Below are positions 53,298-64,000 of a DNA stretch of 64,000 nt, piece after piece. Both the position numbers and the translations under genes were made by a program. Source of the DNA: Flectonema sp. DT1601 (Eukaryota > Euglenozoa > Diplonemea > Diplonemida > Diplonemidae); assembly GCA_964019425.1 (NCBI GenBank), contig OZ025793.1:744001-808000 (forward strand), written 5' to 3'. The notes under the pieces were generated by a model that was not told the DNA's origin, made no database searches, and worked only from the letters and a program-made list of their open reading frames with translations. The first letter of the stretch is position 1, and the number at the start of each line of letters is the position of its first letter.

Positions 53298-54736
53298 TTT
53301 GAATTCGGGAAACTGAATTATTTAAATATATTAACAAAATTACATTCAAAATGAAACACAATACGGAGAAGAGATCACTCGTCGCTCGTCAAACGTAAAA
53401 AGCTGCGTCGTCTATCCGAACCGGAATCGGTACGAAAGCAGCAGGAAAAGACAAAAAAATAAGATTATCATCAAAGAAGAGTTGTGTAGCTGCGAATTAC
53501 ATGCAATTGAAGTGTAGCCTCCGACCTTATTATTATTTTGTTTCCGACCCATCTGGCGAGCGACGGGTGCCGTCAATTAACAAATTTATAAAAAACAAAT
53601 AACACGAAACAAATACCGCAATGCACCTGAAATGAGTCTCCCAGGTAAAAAGAAACGCGGCCATGTGTCGTCGTTGTGTTCCCTTCCCAATCGAGAGACA
53701 CGGAGAAGGGAAAAGCAAAGAGTTATCATCCGTTGAATTACTAACAACATTATATTTATCGAAAAATAGAACAAGAATGATGTGAAATAAGAAATTACGA
53801 TCGGGAGCAATGTTGTAGCTCCCGATGTAACAACCAAGTTGGTTACTGTCAAAGCTTCAATCGTACGTTGAAAGGACAGAGGGAGAGCAAGAAAAAGAAA
53901 AACAAAGCAATCGTTAATGTAAATCAATTTGGAGAGCATGCTCCAACCGGATGAACACAACGCGGATACAAAATGAAAGAATCATTCCATCCTTGCTCAA
54001 AAAGAAATCACTTAGACCGCGAGTACAAAAGGGTGGAAAACGAATACTCGTCAGAGACGAATGGTTCAGCTCAGAGAGAGGAAACAAACAAGGAAATCGT
54101 ATCATTTTTCCTGCGAGCAAATTTCAGTGTCCGAGACATTTTCAAAATCACTGCAGGAAGACACACAAACAACACGCGAATCACAATAGAGATTAACAAC
54201 ACAACCGCCAAATCACATTAATTATCAACCAGTTAAGGGATCACAATGAGAGAGCAACACACACAAAGGAGGTGAAAAAAAGTCTGTTTTAGCCACCCCT
54301 CCATGATAGTTACCAATAATATATAACAAAGAGAGAGGAAGAAAATTAATTTAAAACCCGTTGTTTGCAAACACCACGGCAACATGAGCAAACAAAAACG
54401 TATTGGATGTGTAACAACACGGTACTGACACACCCGAATATTGCAATAGAGAGAGACAGAGGGAGGGGAAATAGCGCTGAGGGTGGCAACAATAATTGCA
54501 CCGCCTTCTGCAGCATGGGGAGTGTGGTGGGCCATTCGGCACCATAAGTTAACATAAATAAAGTGGAAGAAGCAAGCAAGAGTGAGAGGGAAAAGGAAAG
54601 TCAAATTATTTTGTGGAAATCAGAACATGACTAAATGAAAGTACATGTACTTTATAAACATATCAACGAATGAAGGAGTTTCCTTTCTTTTTATAACGGA
54701 CAGAAGTAAAGAAGGAATAAACAAACTGACACCCCA
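53298..54736. other. B-to-A spacer, copy 2
   Basis: 1439 bp, matches 47629-49067. Confidence 0.6.
53800..53846. promoter_or_regulatory. Hairpin cluster upstream of type B gene (copy 2)
   Basis: Same 9-bp-stem hairpin and adjoining dyad as at 48131-48177, unchanged. Confidence 0.45.
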
Positions 54737-56566
54737 CTAGCACTGACAACCTTCACAGTCGCAACCATATGTGCCTTCAAGGACACTACATTGGTAACCA
54801 CGTGAGACCCAATAGTCACAGCTGCGTCTTGAGCATCCCCTGCTGTTGCTACATCCTCCCGAAGAGGCAGGTGCCTGCGTCGATGGCGAAGAGGCAGGTG
54901 GCGAAGGAGCCGATGAGCAAGCATTGCATCCACTGCAATCACAACGACTTAAACTACCGCAACCATACCCTTTCTCATTCCAGTAGTCACAACTCCTTCC
55001 GTAACAATTACTTGTGTCAACACATCCCTGTGCTGGAGTTGACGCCGCAGGTTGGGATGTCGGCGCCGGAGCACTTCCACAATTGGAACACCCCGTGCAA
55101 TCACAACGACTTAAACTGCTGCAACCGCACCCTCTTGAGAACCAGTAGTCGCAACTCTCTCCATAGCAACCGCTTTGATCAGCACATCCCGTAGGAGGGG
55201 TCGGCGGTGTTGGTGGAGACGTCGGGGCCGGCGGTGTTGGCGTTGTTGGCGGGGTCGGTGGTGTTGGTGGAGACGTCGGGGCCGGCGGTGTTGGCGTTGT
55301 TGGCGGGGTCGGTGTTCTTGGTGGAGATGTCGGGGTCGGAGGTGTTGGTGGAGATGGCGGGGTCGGTGTTGTTGGTGGAAACTCCTCTCCATCACAAGGA
55401 ATGTTAAGCATCTTATTCGGTGCTCCACGAGTGTCAGAGATAAATCCATTTCCTGCATTACTCAACAACCAGTCTGTCACGTCCCCCGATGACGCCGTAG
55501 GGTTCTGTCCGAGGAATACGGCCATCGCTCCCGCAACGTGCGGAGATGACATGGAAGTGCCCGATAAAGTCGCAGTCGCCGAATCGTGTGATGCCCCAGC
55601 AGACACGATGTTGGACCCAGGAGCGAAGATGTCGGTACAAGACCCAAAGTTGGAAAACGATGATCGAGAATCTCTAGAAGTCGTCGAAGCAACAGTCACC
55701 GCAGAAGGTGCCGAGGCAGGGCTCTTTGAGCAGGCGTCTCCGTTATCGTTACCAGCAGACACAGCGAAGCTGACCCCAGAGCGAATAGCTGCTTCGACAG
55801 CATCATTCTCAGAGCGAGAACGGCTACCACCCAGAGACATGTTCACGAGTGACGGTCTACCGGTGCGACGAGCCTGCTCGACTACCCACTGAATCCCCCT
55901 AATGATACCCGCTGTCGTACCTCGTCCATTATCTCCGAGTACCTTAACTGCGATGACGTTCGCCCGCTTCGCCACTCCGTACGTCTTCCCAGCCACAGTC
56001 CCAGCAACGTGGGTTCCATGGCCTTGGCGGTCTGAATTCGATGAACCACTCACAAAGTTTTCTCCCCAGGTGCACCTTTCCCCATCAAACTCGTCGTGCG
56101 AGCAGCGAATCCCCGTGTCCAGTATGTACGCATCAACTCCCTCGCCCCACCTCGCGTTGTGCGAGAACGTTGACCCAACATCGCTCGCACGCTCAACAGT
56201 TACTCGCTTCTGTCCCCACGAAACGGGTGAACGCTGGCTGTTTGGACACGTTTCCTGAGTAATGCGAGCGATCTGAACAGGCTCATAGTACTCTACAATA
56301 CCTTTGTCACCCTTCGCAATCTCACTATCAGCCCATGCCTTCAATGAGTCGTCGAGTTCTGATTCAACCGCTTCAAAGGTCTCTCCGATTTGGCACAGCC
56401 GACCTCCTTGCTGTGAGGACATAATTTTGTCATTCGCTGCACTTCTTTTGATACCGTTTCGGTACTTTACGATGTACTTGCCCTGAACGATATCTCCATC
56501 TGCTTGAACTCCCTGAGAGTTCGCTAATGAAAGGACGTATCCAACTAGAAATATCGAAGTCTTCAT
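54737..56566 (-). CDS. Secreted subtilase, type A, copy A3
   Basis: 609 aa with a translation identical to A2, including the hinge. Same catalytic residues and Cys-rich tail. Confidence 0.88.
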   Translation of the reverse strand: MKTSIFLVGYVLSLANSQGVQADGDIVQGKYIVKYRNGIKRSAANDKIMSSQQGGRLCQIGETFEAVESELDDSLKAWADSEIAKGDKGIVEYYEPVQIARITQETCPNSQRSPVSWGQKRVTVERASDVGSTFSHNARWGEGVDAYILDTGIRCSHDEFDGERCTWGENFVSGSSNSDRQGHGTHVAGTVAGKTYGVAKRANVIAVKVLGDNGRGTTAGIIRGIQWVVEQARRTGRPSLVNMSLGGSRSRSENDAVEAAIRSGVSFAVSAGNDNGDACSKSPASAPSAVTVASTTSRDSRSSFSNFGSCTDIFAPGSNIVSAGASHDSATATLSGTSMSSPHVAGAMAVFLGQNPTASSGDVTDWLLSNAGNGFISDTRGAPNKMLNIPCDGEEFPPTTPTPPSPPTPPTPTSPPRTPTPPTTPTPPAPTSPPTPPTPPTTPTPPAPTSPPTPPTPPTGCADQSGCYGESCDYWFSRGCGCSSLSRCDCTGCSNCGSAPAPTSQPAASTPAQGCVDTSNCYGRSCDYWNEKGYGCGSLSRCDCSGCNACSSAPSPPASSPSTQAPASSGGCSNSRGCSRRSCDYWVSRGYQCSVLEGTYGCDCEGCQC

Positions 56567-57247
56567 TTTGAATTCGGGAAACTGAATTATTTAAATATAT
56601 TAACCAAATTACATTCAAAATGAAACACAATACGGAGAAGAGATCACTCGTCGCTCGTCAAACGTAAAAAGCTGCGTCGCCTATATGAAGATTTATCTAC
56701 CAGTTAAGGGATCACACAGAGAGTGCAACACACACAAAGGAGGTGAAAAAAAAGTCTGTTTTAGCCACCCCTCCATGATAGTTACCAATAATATATAACA
56801 AAGAGAGAGGAAGAAAATTAAATTTTTTTATATGTAGAATCCGTTGTTTGCAAACATCACGGCAACATGAGCAAACAAAAACGTATTGGATGTGTAACAA
56901 CACGGTACTGACACACCCGAATATTGCAATAGAGAGAGACAGAGGGAGGGGAAATAGCGCTGAGGGTGGCAACAATTGCACCGCCTCTTCTTTCCATTTC
57001 ATCGGCACCACGCCTGTTCAGCTGTCGCATGGGGAGTGTAGTGGGCCATACGGCACCATAAGTTAATATAAATAAAGTGGAAGAAACGAGAGTGGCAGGG
57101 AAGAGGAAAGTCAAATTATTTTGAACATGACTAAATGAAAGTACATGTACTTTATAAACATATTATCAACGCGATGAACAACGAAGGAGTTTCCTTTCTT
57201 TTTAAAACGGAAAGAAGCAAAGAAGGAATAAACAAACTGACACCCCA
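56567..57247. other. A-to-B spacer, copy 3
   Basis: 681 bp, matches 45229-45909. Confidence 0.6.
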
Positions 57248-58993
57248 CTAGCACTGACAACCTTCACAGTCGCAACCATATCTGCCTTCAAGGACACTAC
57301 ATTGGTAACCACGTGAGACCCAATAGTCACAGCTGCGTCTTGAGCATCCCCTGCTGTTGCGACATCTTCCCGAAGAAGCAGGTGCCCGAGTCGGTGGCGA
57401 AGGAGCCGATGAGCAAGAATTGCATCCACTGCAATCACAACGACTTAAACTACCGCAACCATACCCCCTCCCATTCCAGTAGTCACAACTCCTTCCGTAA
57501 CAACCACTTGTGTCAGTACATCCACGTGCTGGAGGCGCAGGTCGGGATGGTGGCGACGGAGCATTTCTCCCACAATTCGAACACCCCGTGCAATCACAGC
57601 GGGTCAAACTGCTGCAACCGTACCCTCTTGAGACCCAGTAGTCGCAACTCCTTCCAAAGCAACCGGTCTGATCAGCACATCCCGAAGGAGGGGACGGTGG
57701 TGTTGGTGGAGATGGCCTGGTTGGTGGAGATGGCGGAGATGGCCTAGTTGGTGGAGATGGCGGAGATGGCCTAGTTGGTGGAGATGGCGGGGTCGGTGGT
57801 GTCGGTGGAGAGCTTCCATCACAAGGAATGTTAAGCATCTTATTCGGTGCCCCACGAGGGTCAGAGATAAATCCATTTCCTGCATTACTCAACAACCAGT
57901 TTGTCACGTCCCCCGATGACGCTGAAGGGTTCTGTCCGAGGAATACGGCCATCGCTCCCGCAACGTGCGGAGATGACATGGAAGTGCCCGATAAAGTCGC
58001 AGTCGCCGAATCGCTTGATGCCCCAGCAGACACGATGCTGGACCCAGGAGCGAAGATGTCGGTACAAGACCCAAAGTTGGAAAACGATGATCGAGAATCT
58101 CTAGAAGTCGTCGAAGCAACAGTCACCGCAGAAGGTGCCGAGGCAGGGCTCTTTGAGCAGGCGTCTCCGTTATCGTTACCAGCAGACACAGCGAAGCTGA
58201 CCCCAGAGCGAATAGCTGCTTCGACAGCATCATTCTCAGACTGAGAACGGCTACCACCCAGAGACATGTTCACGAGTGACGGTCTACCGGTGCGACGAGC
58301 CTGCTCGACTACCCACTGAATCCCCCTAATGATACCCGCTGTCGAACCTCGTCCATTATCTCCGAGTACCTTAACTGCGATGACGTTCGCCCGCTTCGCC
58401 ACTCCGTACGTCTTCCCAGCCACAGTCCCAGCAACGTGGGTTCCATGGCCTTGGCGGTCTGAATTCGATGAACCACTCACAAAGTTTTCTCCCCAGGTGC
58501 ACCTTCCTCCATCAAATTCGCCGTGCGAGCAGCGAATCCCCGTGTCCAGTATGTACGCATCGACTCCCTCGCCCCACCTCGCGTTGTGTAAGTATGTTGA
58601 CCCAACATCGCTCGCACGCTCAACAGTTACTCGCTTCTGTCCCCACGAAACGGGTGAACGCTGGCTGTTTGGACACGTTTCCTGAGTAATGCGAGCGATC
58701 CGAACAGGCTCATAGTACTCTACAATACCTTTGTCACCCTTCGCAATCTCACTATCAGCCCATGCCTTCAATGAGTCGTCGAGTTCTGATTCAACCGCTT
58801 CAAAGGTCTCTCCGATTTGGCACAGCCGACCTCCTTGCTGTGAGGACATAATTTTGTCATTCGCTGCACTTCTTTTGATACCGTTTCGGTACTTTACGAT
58901 GTACTTGCCCTGAACGATATCTTCATCTGCTTGAACTGCCTGAGAGTTCGCTAATGAAAGGACGTATCCAACTAGAAATATCGAAGTCTTCAT
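57248..58993 (-). CDS. Secreted subtilase, type B, copy B3 (mosaic)
   Basis: 581 aa. Type B at its ends (AVQADED, YLHNARW, B hinge and modules) but residues 180 and 213 are Arg and Asn as in type A (SDRQGHG, GDNGRG), where B1 and B2 have Leu and Asp. It also has a private Thr-to-Ser change at 217 (GRGSTAG). The hinge carries one extra SPPSPPTRP-type repeat. Catalytic residues intact. Confidence 0.88.
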   Translation of the reverse strand: MKTSIFLVGYVLSLANSQAVQADEDIVQGKYIVKYRNGIKRSAANDKIMSSQQGGRLCQIGETFEAVESELDDSLKAWADSEIAKGDKGIVEYYEPVRIARITQETCPNSQRSPVSWGQKRVTVERASDVGSTYLHNARWGEGVDAYILDTGIRCSHGEFDGGRCTWGENFVSGSSNSDRQGHGTHVAGTVAGKTYGVAKRANVIAVKVLGDNGRGSTAGIIRGIQWVVEQARRTGRPSLVNMSLGGSRSQSENDAVEAAIRSGVSFAVSAGNDNGDACSKSPASAPSAVTVASTTSRDSRSSFSNFGSCTDIFAPGSSIVSAGASSDSATATLSGTSMSSPHVAGAMAVFLGQNPSASSGDVTNWLLSNAGNGFISDPRGAPNKMLNIPCDGSSPPTPPTPPSPPTRPSPPSPPTRPSPPSPPTRPSPPTPPSPPSGCADQTGCFGRSCDYWVSRGYGCSSLTRCDCTGCSNCGRNAPSPPSRPAPPARGCTDTSGCYGRSCDYWNGRGYGCGSLSRCDCSGCNSCSSAPSPPTRAPASSGRCRNSRGCSRRSCDYWVSRGYQCSVLEGRYGCDCEGCQC

Positions 58994-60432
58994 TTTGAAT
59001 TCGGGAAACTGAATTATTTAAATATATTAACAAAATTACATTCAAAATGAAACACAATACGGAGAAGAGATCACTCGTCGCTCGTCAAACGTAAAAAGCT
59101 GCGTCGTCTATCCGAACCGTAATCGGTACGAAAGCAGCAGGAAAAGACAAAAAAATAAGATTATCATCAAAGAAGAGTTGTGTAGCTGCGAATTACATGC
59201 AATTGAAGTGTAGCCTCCGACCTTATTATTATTTTGTTTCCGACCCATCTGGCGAGCGACGGGTGCCGTCAATTAACAAATTTATAAAAAACAAATAACA
59301 CGAAACAAATACCGCAATGCACCTGAAATGAGTCTCCCAGGTAAAAAGAAACGCGGCCATGTGTCGTCGTTGTGTTCCCTTCCCAATCGAGAGACACGGA
59401 GAAGGGAAAAGCAAAGAGTTATCATCCGTTGAATTACTAACAACATTATATTTATCGAAAAATAGAACAAGAATGATGTGAAATAAGAAATTACGATCGG
59501 GAGCAATGTTGTAGCTCCCGATGTAACAACCAAGTTGGTTACTGTCAAAGCTTCAATCGTACGTTGAAAGGACAGAGGGAGAGCAAGAAAAAGAAAAACA
59601 AAGCAATCGTTAATGTAAATCAATTTGGAGAGCATGCTCCAACCGGATGAACACAACGCGGATACAAAATGAAAGAATCATTCCATCCTTGCTCAAAAAG
59701 AAATCACTTAGACCGCGAGTACAAAAGGGTGGAAAACGAATACTCGTCAGAGACGAATGGTTCAGCTCAGAGAGAGGAAACAAACAAGGAAATCGTATCA
59801 TTTTTCCTGCGAGCAAATTTCAGTGTCCGAGACATTTTCAAAATCACTGCAGGAAGACACACAAACAACACGCGAATCACAATAGAGATTAACAACACAA
59901 CCGCCAAATCACATTAATTATCAACCAGTTAAGGGATCACAATGAGAGAGCAACACACACAAAGGAGGTGAAAAAAAGTCTGTTTTAGCCACCCCTCCAT
60001 GATAGTTACCAATAATATATAACAAAGAGAGAGGAAGAAAATTAATTTAAAACCCGTTGTTTGCAAACACCACGGCAACATGAGCAAACAAAAACGTATT
60101 GGATGTGTAACAACACGGTACTGACACACCCGAATATTGCAATAGAGAGAGACAGAGGGAGGGGAAATAGCGCTGAGGGTGGCAACAATAATTGCACCGC
60201 CTTCTGCAGCATGGGGAGTGTGGTGGGCCATTCGGCACCATAAGTTAACATAAATAAAGTGGAAGAAGCAAGCAAGAGTGAGAGGGAAAAGGAAAGTCAA
60301 ATTATTTTGTGGAAATCAGAACATGACTAAATGAAAGTACATGTACTTTATAAACATATCAACGAATGAAGGAGTTTCCTTTCTTTTTATAACGGACAGA
60401 AGTAAAGAAGGAATAAACAAACTGACACCCCA
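58994..60432. other. B-to-A spacer, copy 3
   Basis: 1439 bp; matches the other two with at least one substitution near 59120. Confidence 0.6.
59496..59542. promoter_or_regulatory. Hairpin cluster upstream of type B gene (copy 3)
   Basis: Same structure as at 48131-48177, unchanged. Confidence 0.45.
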
Positions 60433-62370
60433 CTAGCACTGACAACCTTCACAGTCGCAACCATATGTGCCTTCAAGGACACTACATTGGTAACCACGTG
60501 AGACCCAATAGTCACAGCTGCGTCTTGAGCATCCCCTGCTGTTGCTACATCCTCCCGAAGAGGCAGGTGCCTGCGTCGATGGCGAAGAGGCAGGTGGCGA
60601 AGGAGCCGATGAGCAAGCATTGCATCCACTGCAATCACAACGACTTAAACTACCGCAACCATACCCTTTCTCATTCCAGTAGTCACAACTCCTTCCGTAA
60701 CAATTACTTGTGTCAACACATCCCTGTGCTGGAGTTGACGCCGCAGGTTGGGATGTCGGCGCCGGAGCACTTCCACAATTGGAACACCCCGTGCAATCAC
60801 AACGACTTAAACTGCTGCAACCGCACCCTCTTGAGAACCAGTAGTCGCAACTCTCTCCATAGCAACCGCTTTGATCAGCACATCCCGTAGGAGGGGTCGG
60901 CGGTGTTGGTGGAGACGTCGGGGCCGGCGGTGTTGGCGTTGTTGGCGGGGTCGGTGGTGTTGGTGGAGACGTCGGGGCCGGCGGTGTTGGCGTTGTTGGC
61001 GGGGTCGGCGGTGTTGGTGGAGACGTCGGGGCCGGCGGTGTTGGCGTTGTTGGCGGGGTCGGTGGTGTTGGTGGAGACGTCGGGGCCGGCGGTGTTGGCG
61101 TTGTTGGCGGGGTCGGTGTTCTTGGTGGAGATGTCGGGGTCGGAGGTGTTGGTGGAGATGGCGGGGTCGGTGTTGTTGGTGGAAACTCCTCTCCATCACA
61201 AGGAATGTTAAGCATCTTATTCGGTGCTCCACGAGTGTCAGAGATAAATCCATTTCCTGCATTACTCAACAACCAGTCTGTCACGTCCCCCGATGACGCC
61301 GTAGGGTTCTGTCCGAGGAATACGGCCATCGCTCCCGCAACGTGCGGAGATGACATGGAAGTGCCCGATAAAGTCGCAGTCGCCGAATCGTGTGATGCCC
61401 CAGCAGACACGATGTTGGACCCAGGAGCGAAGATGTCGGTACAAGACCCAAAGTTGGAAAACGATGATCGAGAATCTCTAGAAGTCGTCGAAGCAACAGT
61501 CACCGCAGAAGGTGCCGAGGCAGGGCTCTTTGAGCAGGCGTCTCCGTTATCGTTACCAGCAGACACAGCGAAGCTGACCCCAGAGCGAATAGCTGCTTCG
61601 ACAGCATCATTCTCAGAGCGAGAACGGCTACCACCCAGAGACATGTTCACGAGTGACGGTCTACCGGTGCGACGAGCCTGCTCGACTACCCACTGAATCC
61701 CCCTAATGATACCCGCTGTCGTACCTCGTCCATTATCTCCGAGTACCTTAACTGCGATGACGTTCGCCCGCTTCGCCACTCCGTACGTCTTCCCAGCCAC
61801 AGTCCCAGCAACGTGGGTTCCATGGCCTTGGCGGTCTGAATTCGATGAACCACTCACAAAGTTTTCTCCCCAGGTGCACCTTCCTCCATCAAACTCGTCG
61901 TGCGAGCAGCGAATCCCCGTGTCCAGTATGTACGCATCGACTCCCTCGCCCCACCTCGCGTTGTGCGAGAACGTTGACCCAACATCGCTCGCACGCTCAA
62001 CAGTTACTCGCTTCTGTCCCCACGAAACGGGTGAACGCTGGCTGTTTGGACACGTTTCCTGAGTAATGCGAGCGATCTGAACAGGCTCATAGTACTCTAC
62101 AATACCTTTGTCACCCTTCGCAATCTCACTATCAGCCCATGCCTTCAATGAGTCGTCGAGTTCTGATTCAACCGCTTCAAAGGTCTCTCCGATTTGACAC
62201 AGCCGACCTCCTTGCTGTGAGGACATAATTTTGTCATTCGCTGCACTTCTTTTGATACCGTTTCGGTACTTTACGATGTACTTGCCCTGAACGATATCTC
62301 CATCTGCTTGAACTGCCTGAGAGTTCGCTAATGAAAGGACGTATCCAACTAGAAATATCGAAGTCTTCAT
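60433..62370 (-). CDS. Secreted subtilase, type A, copy A4 (long hinge, mosaic)
   Basis: 645 aa. Type A overall, but it has the B-like AVQAD after the signal peptide and the B-like DGGRC in the catalytic domain, while keeping FSHNARW and DEFD of type A. The hinge has two more 18-residue TPTPPAPTSPPTPPTPPT repeats than A2 and A3. Catalytic residues and the three Cys-rich modules are intact. Confidence 0.88.
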   Translation of the reverse strand: MKTSIFLVGYVLSLANSQAVQADGDIVQGKYIVKYRNGIKRSAANDKIMSSQQGGRLCQIGETFEAVESELDDSLKAWADSEIAKGDKGIVEYYEPVQIARITQETCPNSQRSPVSWGQKRVTVERASDVGSTFSHNARWGEGVDAYILDTGIRCSHDEFDGGRCTWGENFVSGSSNSDRQGHGTHVAGTVAGKTYGVAKRANVIAVKVLGDNGRGTTAGIIRGIQWVVEQARRTGRPSLVNMSLGGSRSRSENDAVEAAIRSGVSFAVSAGNDNGDACSKSPASAPSAVTVASTTSRDSRSSFSNFGSCTDIFAPGSNIVSAGASHDSATATLSGTSMSSPHVAGAMAVFLGQNPTASSGDVTDWLLSNAGNGFISDTRGAPNKMLNIPCDGEEFPPTTPTPPSPPTPPTPTSPPRTPTPPTTPTPPAPTSPPTPPTPPTTPTPPAPTSPPTPPTPPTTPTPPAPTSPPTPPTPPTTPTPPAPTSPPTPPTPPTGCADQSGCYGESCDYWFSRGCGCSSLSRCDCTGCSNCGSAPAPTSQPAASTPAQGCVDTSNCYGRSCDYWNEKGYGCGSLSRCDCSGCNACSSAPSPPASSPSTQAPASSGGCSNSRGCSRRSCDYWVSRGYQCSVLEGTYGCDCEGCQC

Positions 62371-63050
62371 TTTGAATTCGGGAAACTGAATTATTTAAAT
62401 ATATTAACAAAATTACATTCAAAATGAAACACAATACGGAGAAGAGATCACTCGTCGCTCGTCAAACGTAAAAAGCTGCGTCGTCTATACGAAGATTTAT
62501 CTACCAGTTAAGGGATCACACAGAGAGTGCAACACACACAAAGGAGGTGAAAAAAAGTCTGTTTTAGCCACCCCTCCATGATAGTTACCAATAATATATA
62601 ACAAAGAGAGAGGAAGAAAATTAAATTTTTTTATATGTAGAATCCGTTGTTTGCAAACACCACGGCAACATGAGCAAACAAAAACGTATTGGATGTGTAA
62701 CAACACGGTACTGACACACCCGAATATTGCAATAGAGAGAGACAGAGGGAGGGGAAATAGCGCTGAGGGTGGCAACAATTGCACCGCCTCTTCTTTCCAT
62801 TTCATCGGCACCACGCCTGTTCAGCTGTCGCATGGGGAGTGTAGTGGGCCATACGGCACCATAAGTTAATATAAATAAAGTGGAAGAAACGAGAGTGGCA
62901 GGGAAGAGGAAAGTCAAATTATTTTGAACATGACTAAATGAAAGTACATGTACTTTATAAACATATTATCAACGCGATGAACAACGAAGGAGTTTCCTTT
63001 CTTTTTAAAACGGAAAGAAGCAAAGAAGGAATAAACAAACTGACACCCCA
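62371..63050. other. A-to-B spacer, copy 4
   Basis: 680 bp, same layout as the other A-to-B spacers with a few small differences. Confidence 0.6.
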
Positions 63051-64000
63051 CTAGCACTGACAACCTTCACAGTCGCAACCATATCTGCCTTCAAGGACAC
63101 TACATTGGTAACCACGTGAGACCCAATAGTCACAGCTGCGTCTTGAGCATCCCCTGCTGTTGCGACATCTTCCCGAAGAAACAGGTGCCCGAGTCGGTGG
63201 CGAAGGAGCCGATGAGCAAGAATTGCATCCACTGCAATCACAACGACTTAAACTACCGCAACCATACCCCCTCCCATTCCAGTAGTCACAACTCCTTCCG
63301 TAACAACCACTTGTGTCAGTACATCCACGTGCTGGAGGCGCAGGTCGGGATGGTGGCGACGGAGCATTTCTCCCACAATTCGAACACCCCGTGCAATCAC
63401 AGCGGGTCAAACTGCTGCAACCGTACCCTCTTGAGACCCAGTAGTCGCAACTCCTTCCAAAGCAACCGGTCTGATCAGCACATCCCGAAGGAGGGGACGG
63501 TGGTGTTGGTGGAGATGGCCTGGTTGGTGGAGATGGCGGAGATGGCCTAGTTGGTGGAGATGGCGGGGTCGGTGGTGTCGGTGGAGAGCTTCCATCACAA
63601 GGAATGTTAAGCATCTTATTCGGTGCCCCACGAGGGTCAGAGATAAATCCATTTCCTGCATTACTCAACAACCAGTTTGTCACGTCCCCCGATGACGCTG
63701 AAGGGTTCTGTCCGAGGAATACGGCCATCGCTCCCGCAACGTGCGGAGATGCCATGGAAGTGCCCGATAAAGTCGCAGTCGCCGAATCGCGTGATATCCC
63801 AGCAGACACGATGCTGGACCCAGGAGCGAAGATGTCGGTACAAGACCCAAAGTTGGAAAACGATGATCGAGCATCTCTAGAAGTCATCGAAGCAACAGTC
63901 ACCGCAGAAGGTGCCGAGGCAGGGCTCGATGAGCAGGCGTCTCCGTTTTCGTTACCAGCAGCCACAGCGAAGCTGACCCCAGAGCGAAAAGCTGCTTCGA
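63051..64000 (-). CDS. Secreted subtilase, type B, copy B4 (5' end outside window)
   Basis: C-terminal 316 or so residues of a type B gene; the frame is open to the window end, so the N-terminus lies beyond 64000. It covers the region from before the oxyanion Asn (AAGNEN) through Ser (GTSMASP), the B hinge and three Cys-rich modules. It differs from B1-B3 at many catalytic-domain positions (AAGNEN for SAGNDN, SSSP for SKSP, SMTSRDA for STTSRDS, GISRDS for GASSDS, SMASP for SMSSP), whereas its hinge and tail are almost identical. It therefore marks the edge of homogenisation. Confidence 0.85.
   Translation of the reverse strand, partial: EAAFRSGVSFAVAAGNENGDACSSSPASAPSAVTVASMTSRDARSSFSNFGSCTDIFAPGSSIVSAGISRDSATATLSGTSMASPHVAGAMAVFLGQNPSASSGDVTNWLLSNAGNGFISDPRGAPNKMLNIPCDGSSPPTPPTPPSPPTRPSPPSPPTRPSPPTPPSPPSGCADQTGCFGRSCDYWVSRGYGCSSLTRCDCTGCSNCGRNAPSPPSRPAPPARGCTDTSGCYGRSCDYWNGRGYGCGSLSRCDCSGCNSCSSAPSPPTRAPVSSGRCRNSRGCSRRSCDYWVSRGYQCSVLEGRYGCDCEGCQC

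Larger units (their letters stand above)
50898..56566 (-). repeat. Subtilase array dimer 2 (5669 bp; genes B2 and A3)
   Basis: Same length as dimer 1 and, by eye, nearly identical throughout, including spacers. Confidence 0.92.
56567..62370 (-). repeat. Subtilase array dimer 3 (5804 bp; genes B3 and A4)
   Basis: 135 bp longer than the other dimers: 27 bp from one extra 9-residue hinge repeat in B3 and 108 bp from two extra 18-residue hinge repeats in A4. The spacers are otherwise the same length. Confidence 0.92.

Overview
The window is nuclear DNA of a eukaryotic microbe. Genes are spliced with GT..AG introns that very often end in AAAACAG or AAACAG. There are secreted and membrane proteins with signal peptides, a spliceosomal Sm protein, a calmodulin fragment and a tyrosine-recombinase retroelement. 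The lineage is not settled. The calmodulin C-terminus (EFVKMMMSK) and the CDYW...GCDC.GC cysteine modules are of the kind I associate with stramenopile, rhizarian and related (SAR-type) protists, so that is my best guess. Normal TAA/TAG/TGA usage argues against a ciliate.

Layout. (1) 1-16461: a tandem array of 4617-bp units, each with one gene for a secreted, proline-repeat-rich, single-pass membrane protein. Its N-terminus is a cut-down chitinase-like GH18 domain that has lost the catalytic Glu. One 5'-truncated copy (by the window edge) and three complete copies are seen. (2) 17.3-35.0 kb: single-copy + strand genes. These are a doubtful small spliced gene, a 584-aa protein with W/Y-rich repeat modules, four-exon SmB, a five-exon 2272-aa leishmanolysin/REJ/polycystin-like/C2 multipass chimera, and a two-exon 1807-aa ankyrin-ART-NACHT-pentapeptide-WD40 protein that resembles an innate-immune STAND receptor. 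(3) 35.0-43.9 kb: gene-poor, repeat-rich DNA. It has a 0.37-kb long inverted repeat, poly-G tracts, an Ngaro/VIPER-type retroelement on the - strand with textbook A1-B1-A2-B2 split repeats (39808-42614), and a broken calmodulin fragment. (4) 43.9-64.0 kb: an array of - strand secreted subtilases of the proteinase K type. Two paralogue types (A and B) alternate inside a 5669-bp dimer repeated three times, with a truncated A copy at one end and a diverged, window-cut B copy at the other.

How it fits together. Both arrays are almost perfectly homogenised inside and diverge at their edges, the pattern expected from unequal crossover and gene conversion. Their products are extracellular: a probable chitin-binding surface protein without catalysis, and proteases with cysteine-rich C-terminal modules. 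Together with the metalloprotease-like polycystin chimera, the window is rich in cell-surface and secreted factors. The NACHT-WD40 protein could be an intracellular sensor. No operon logic applies.
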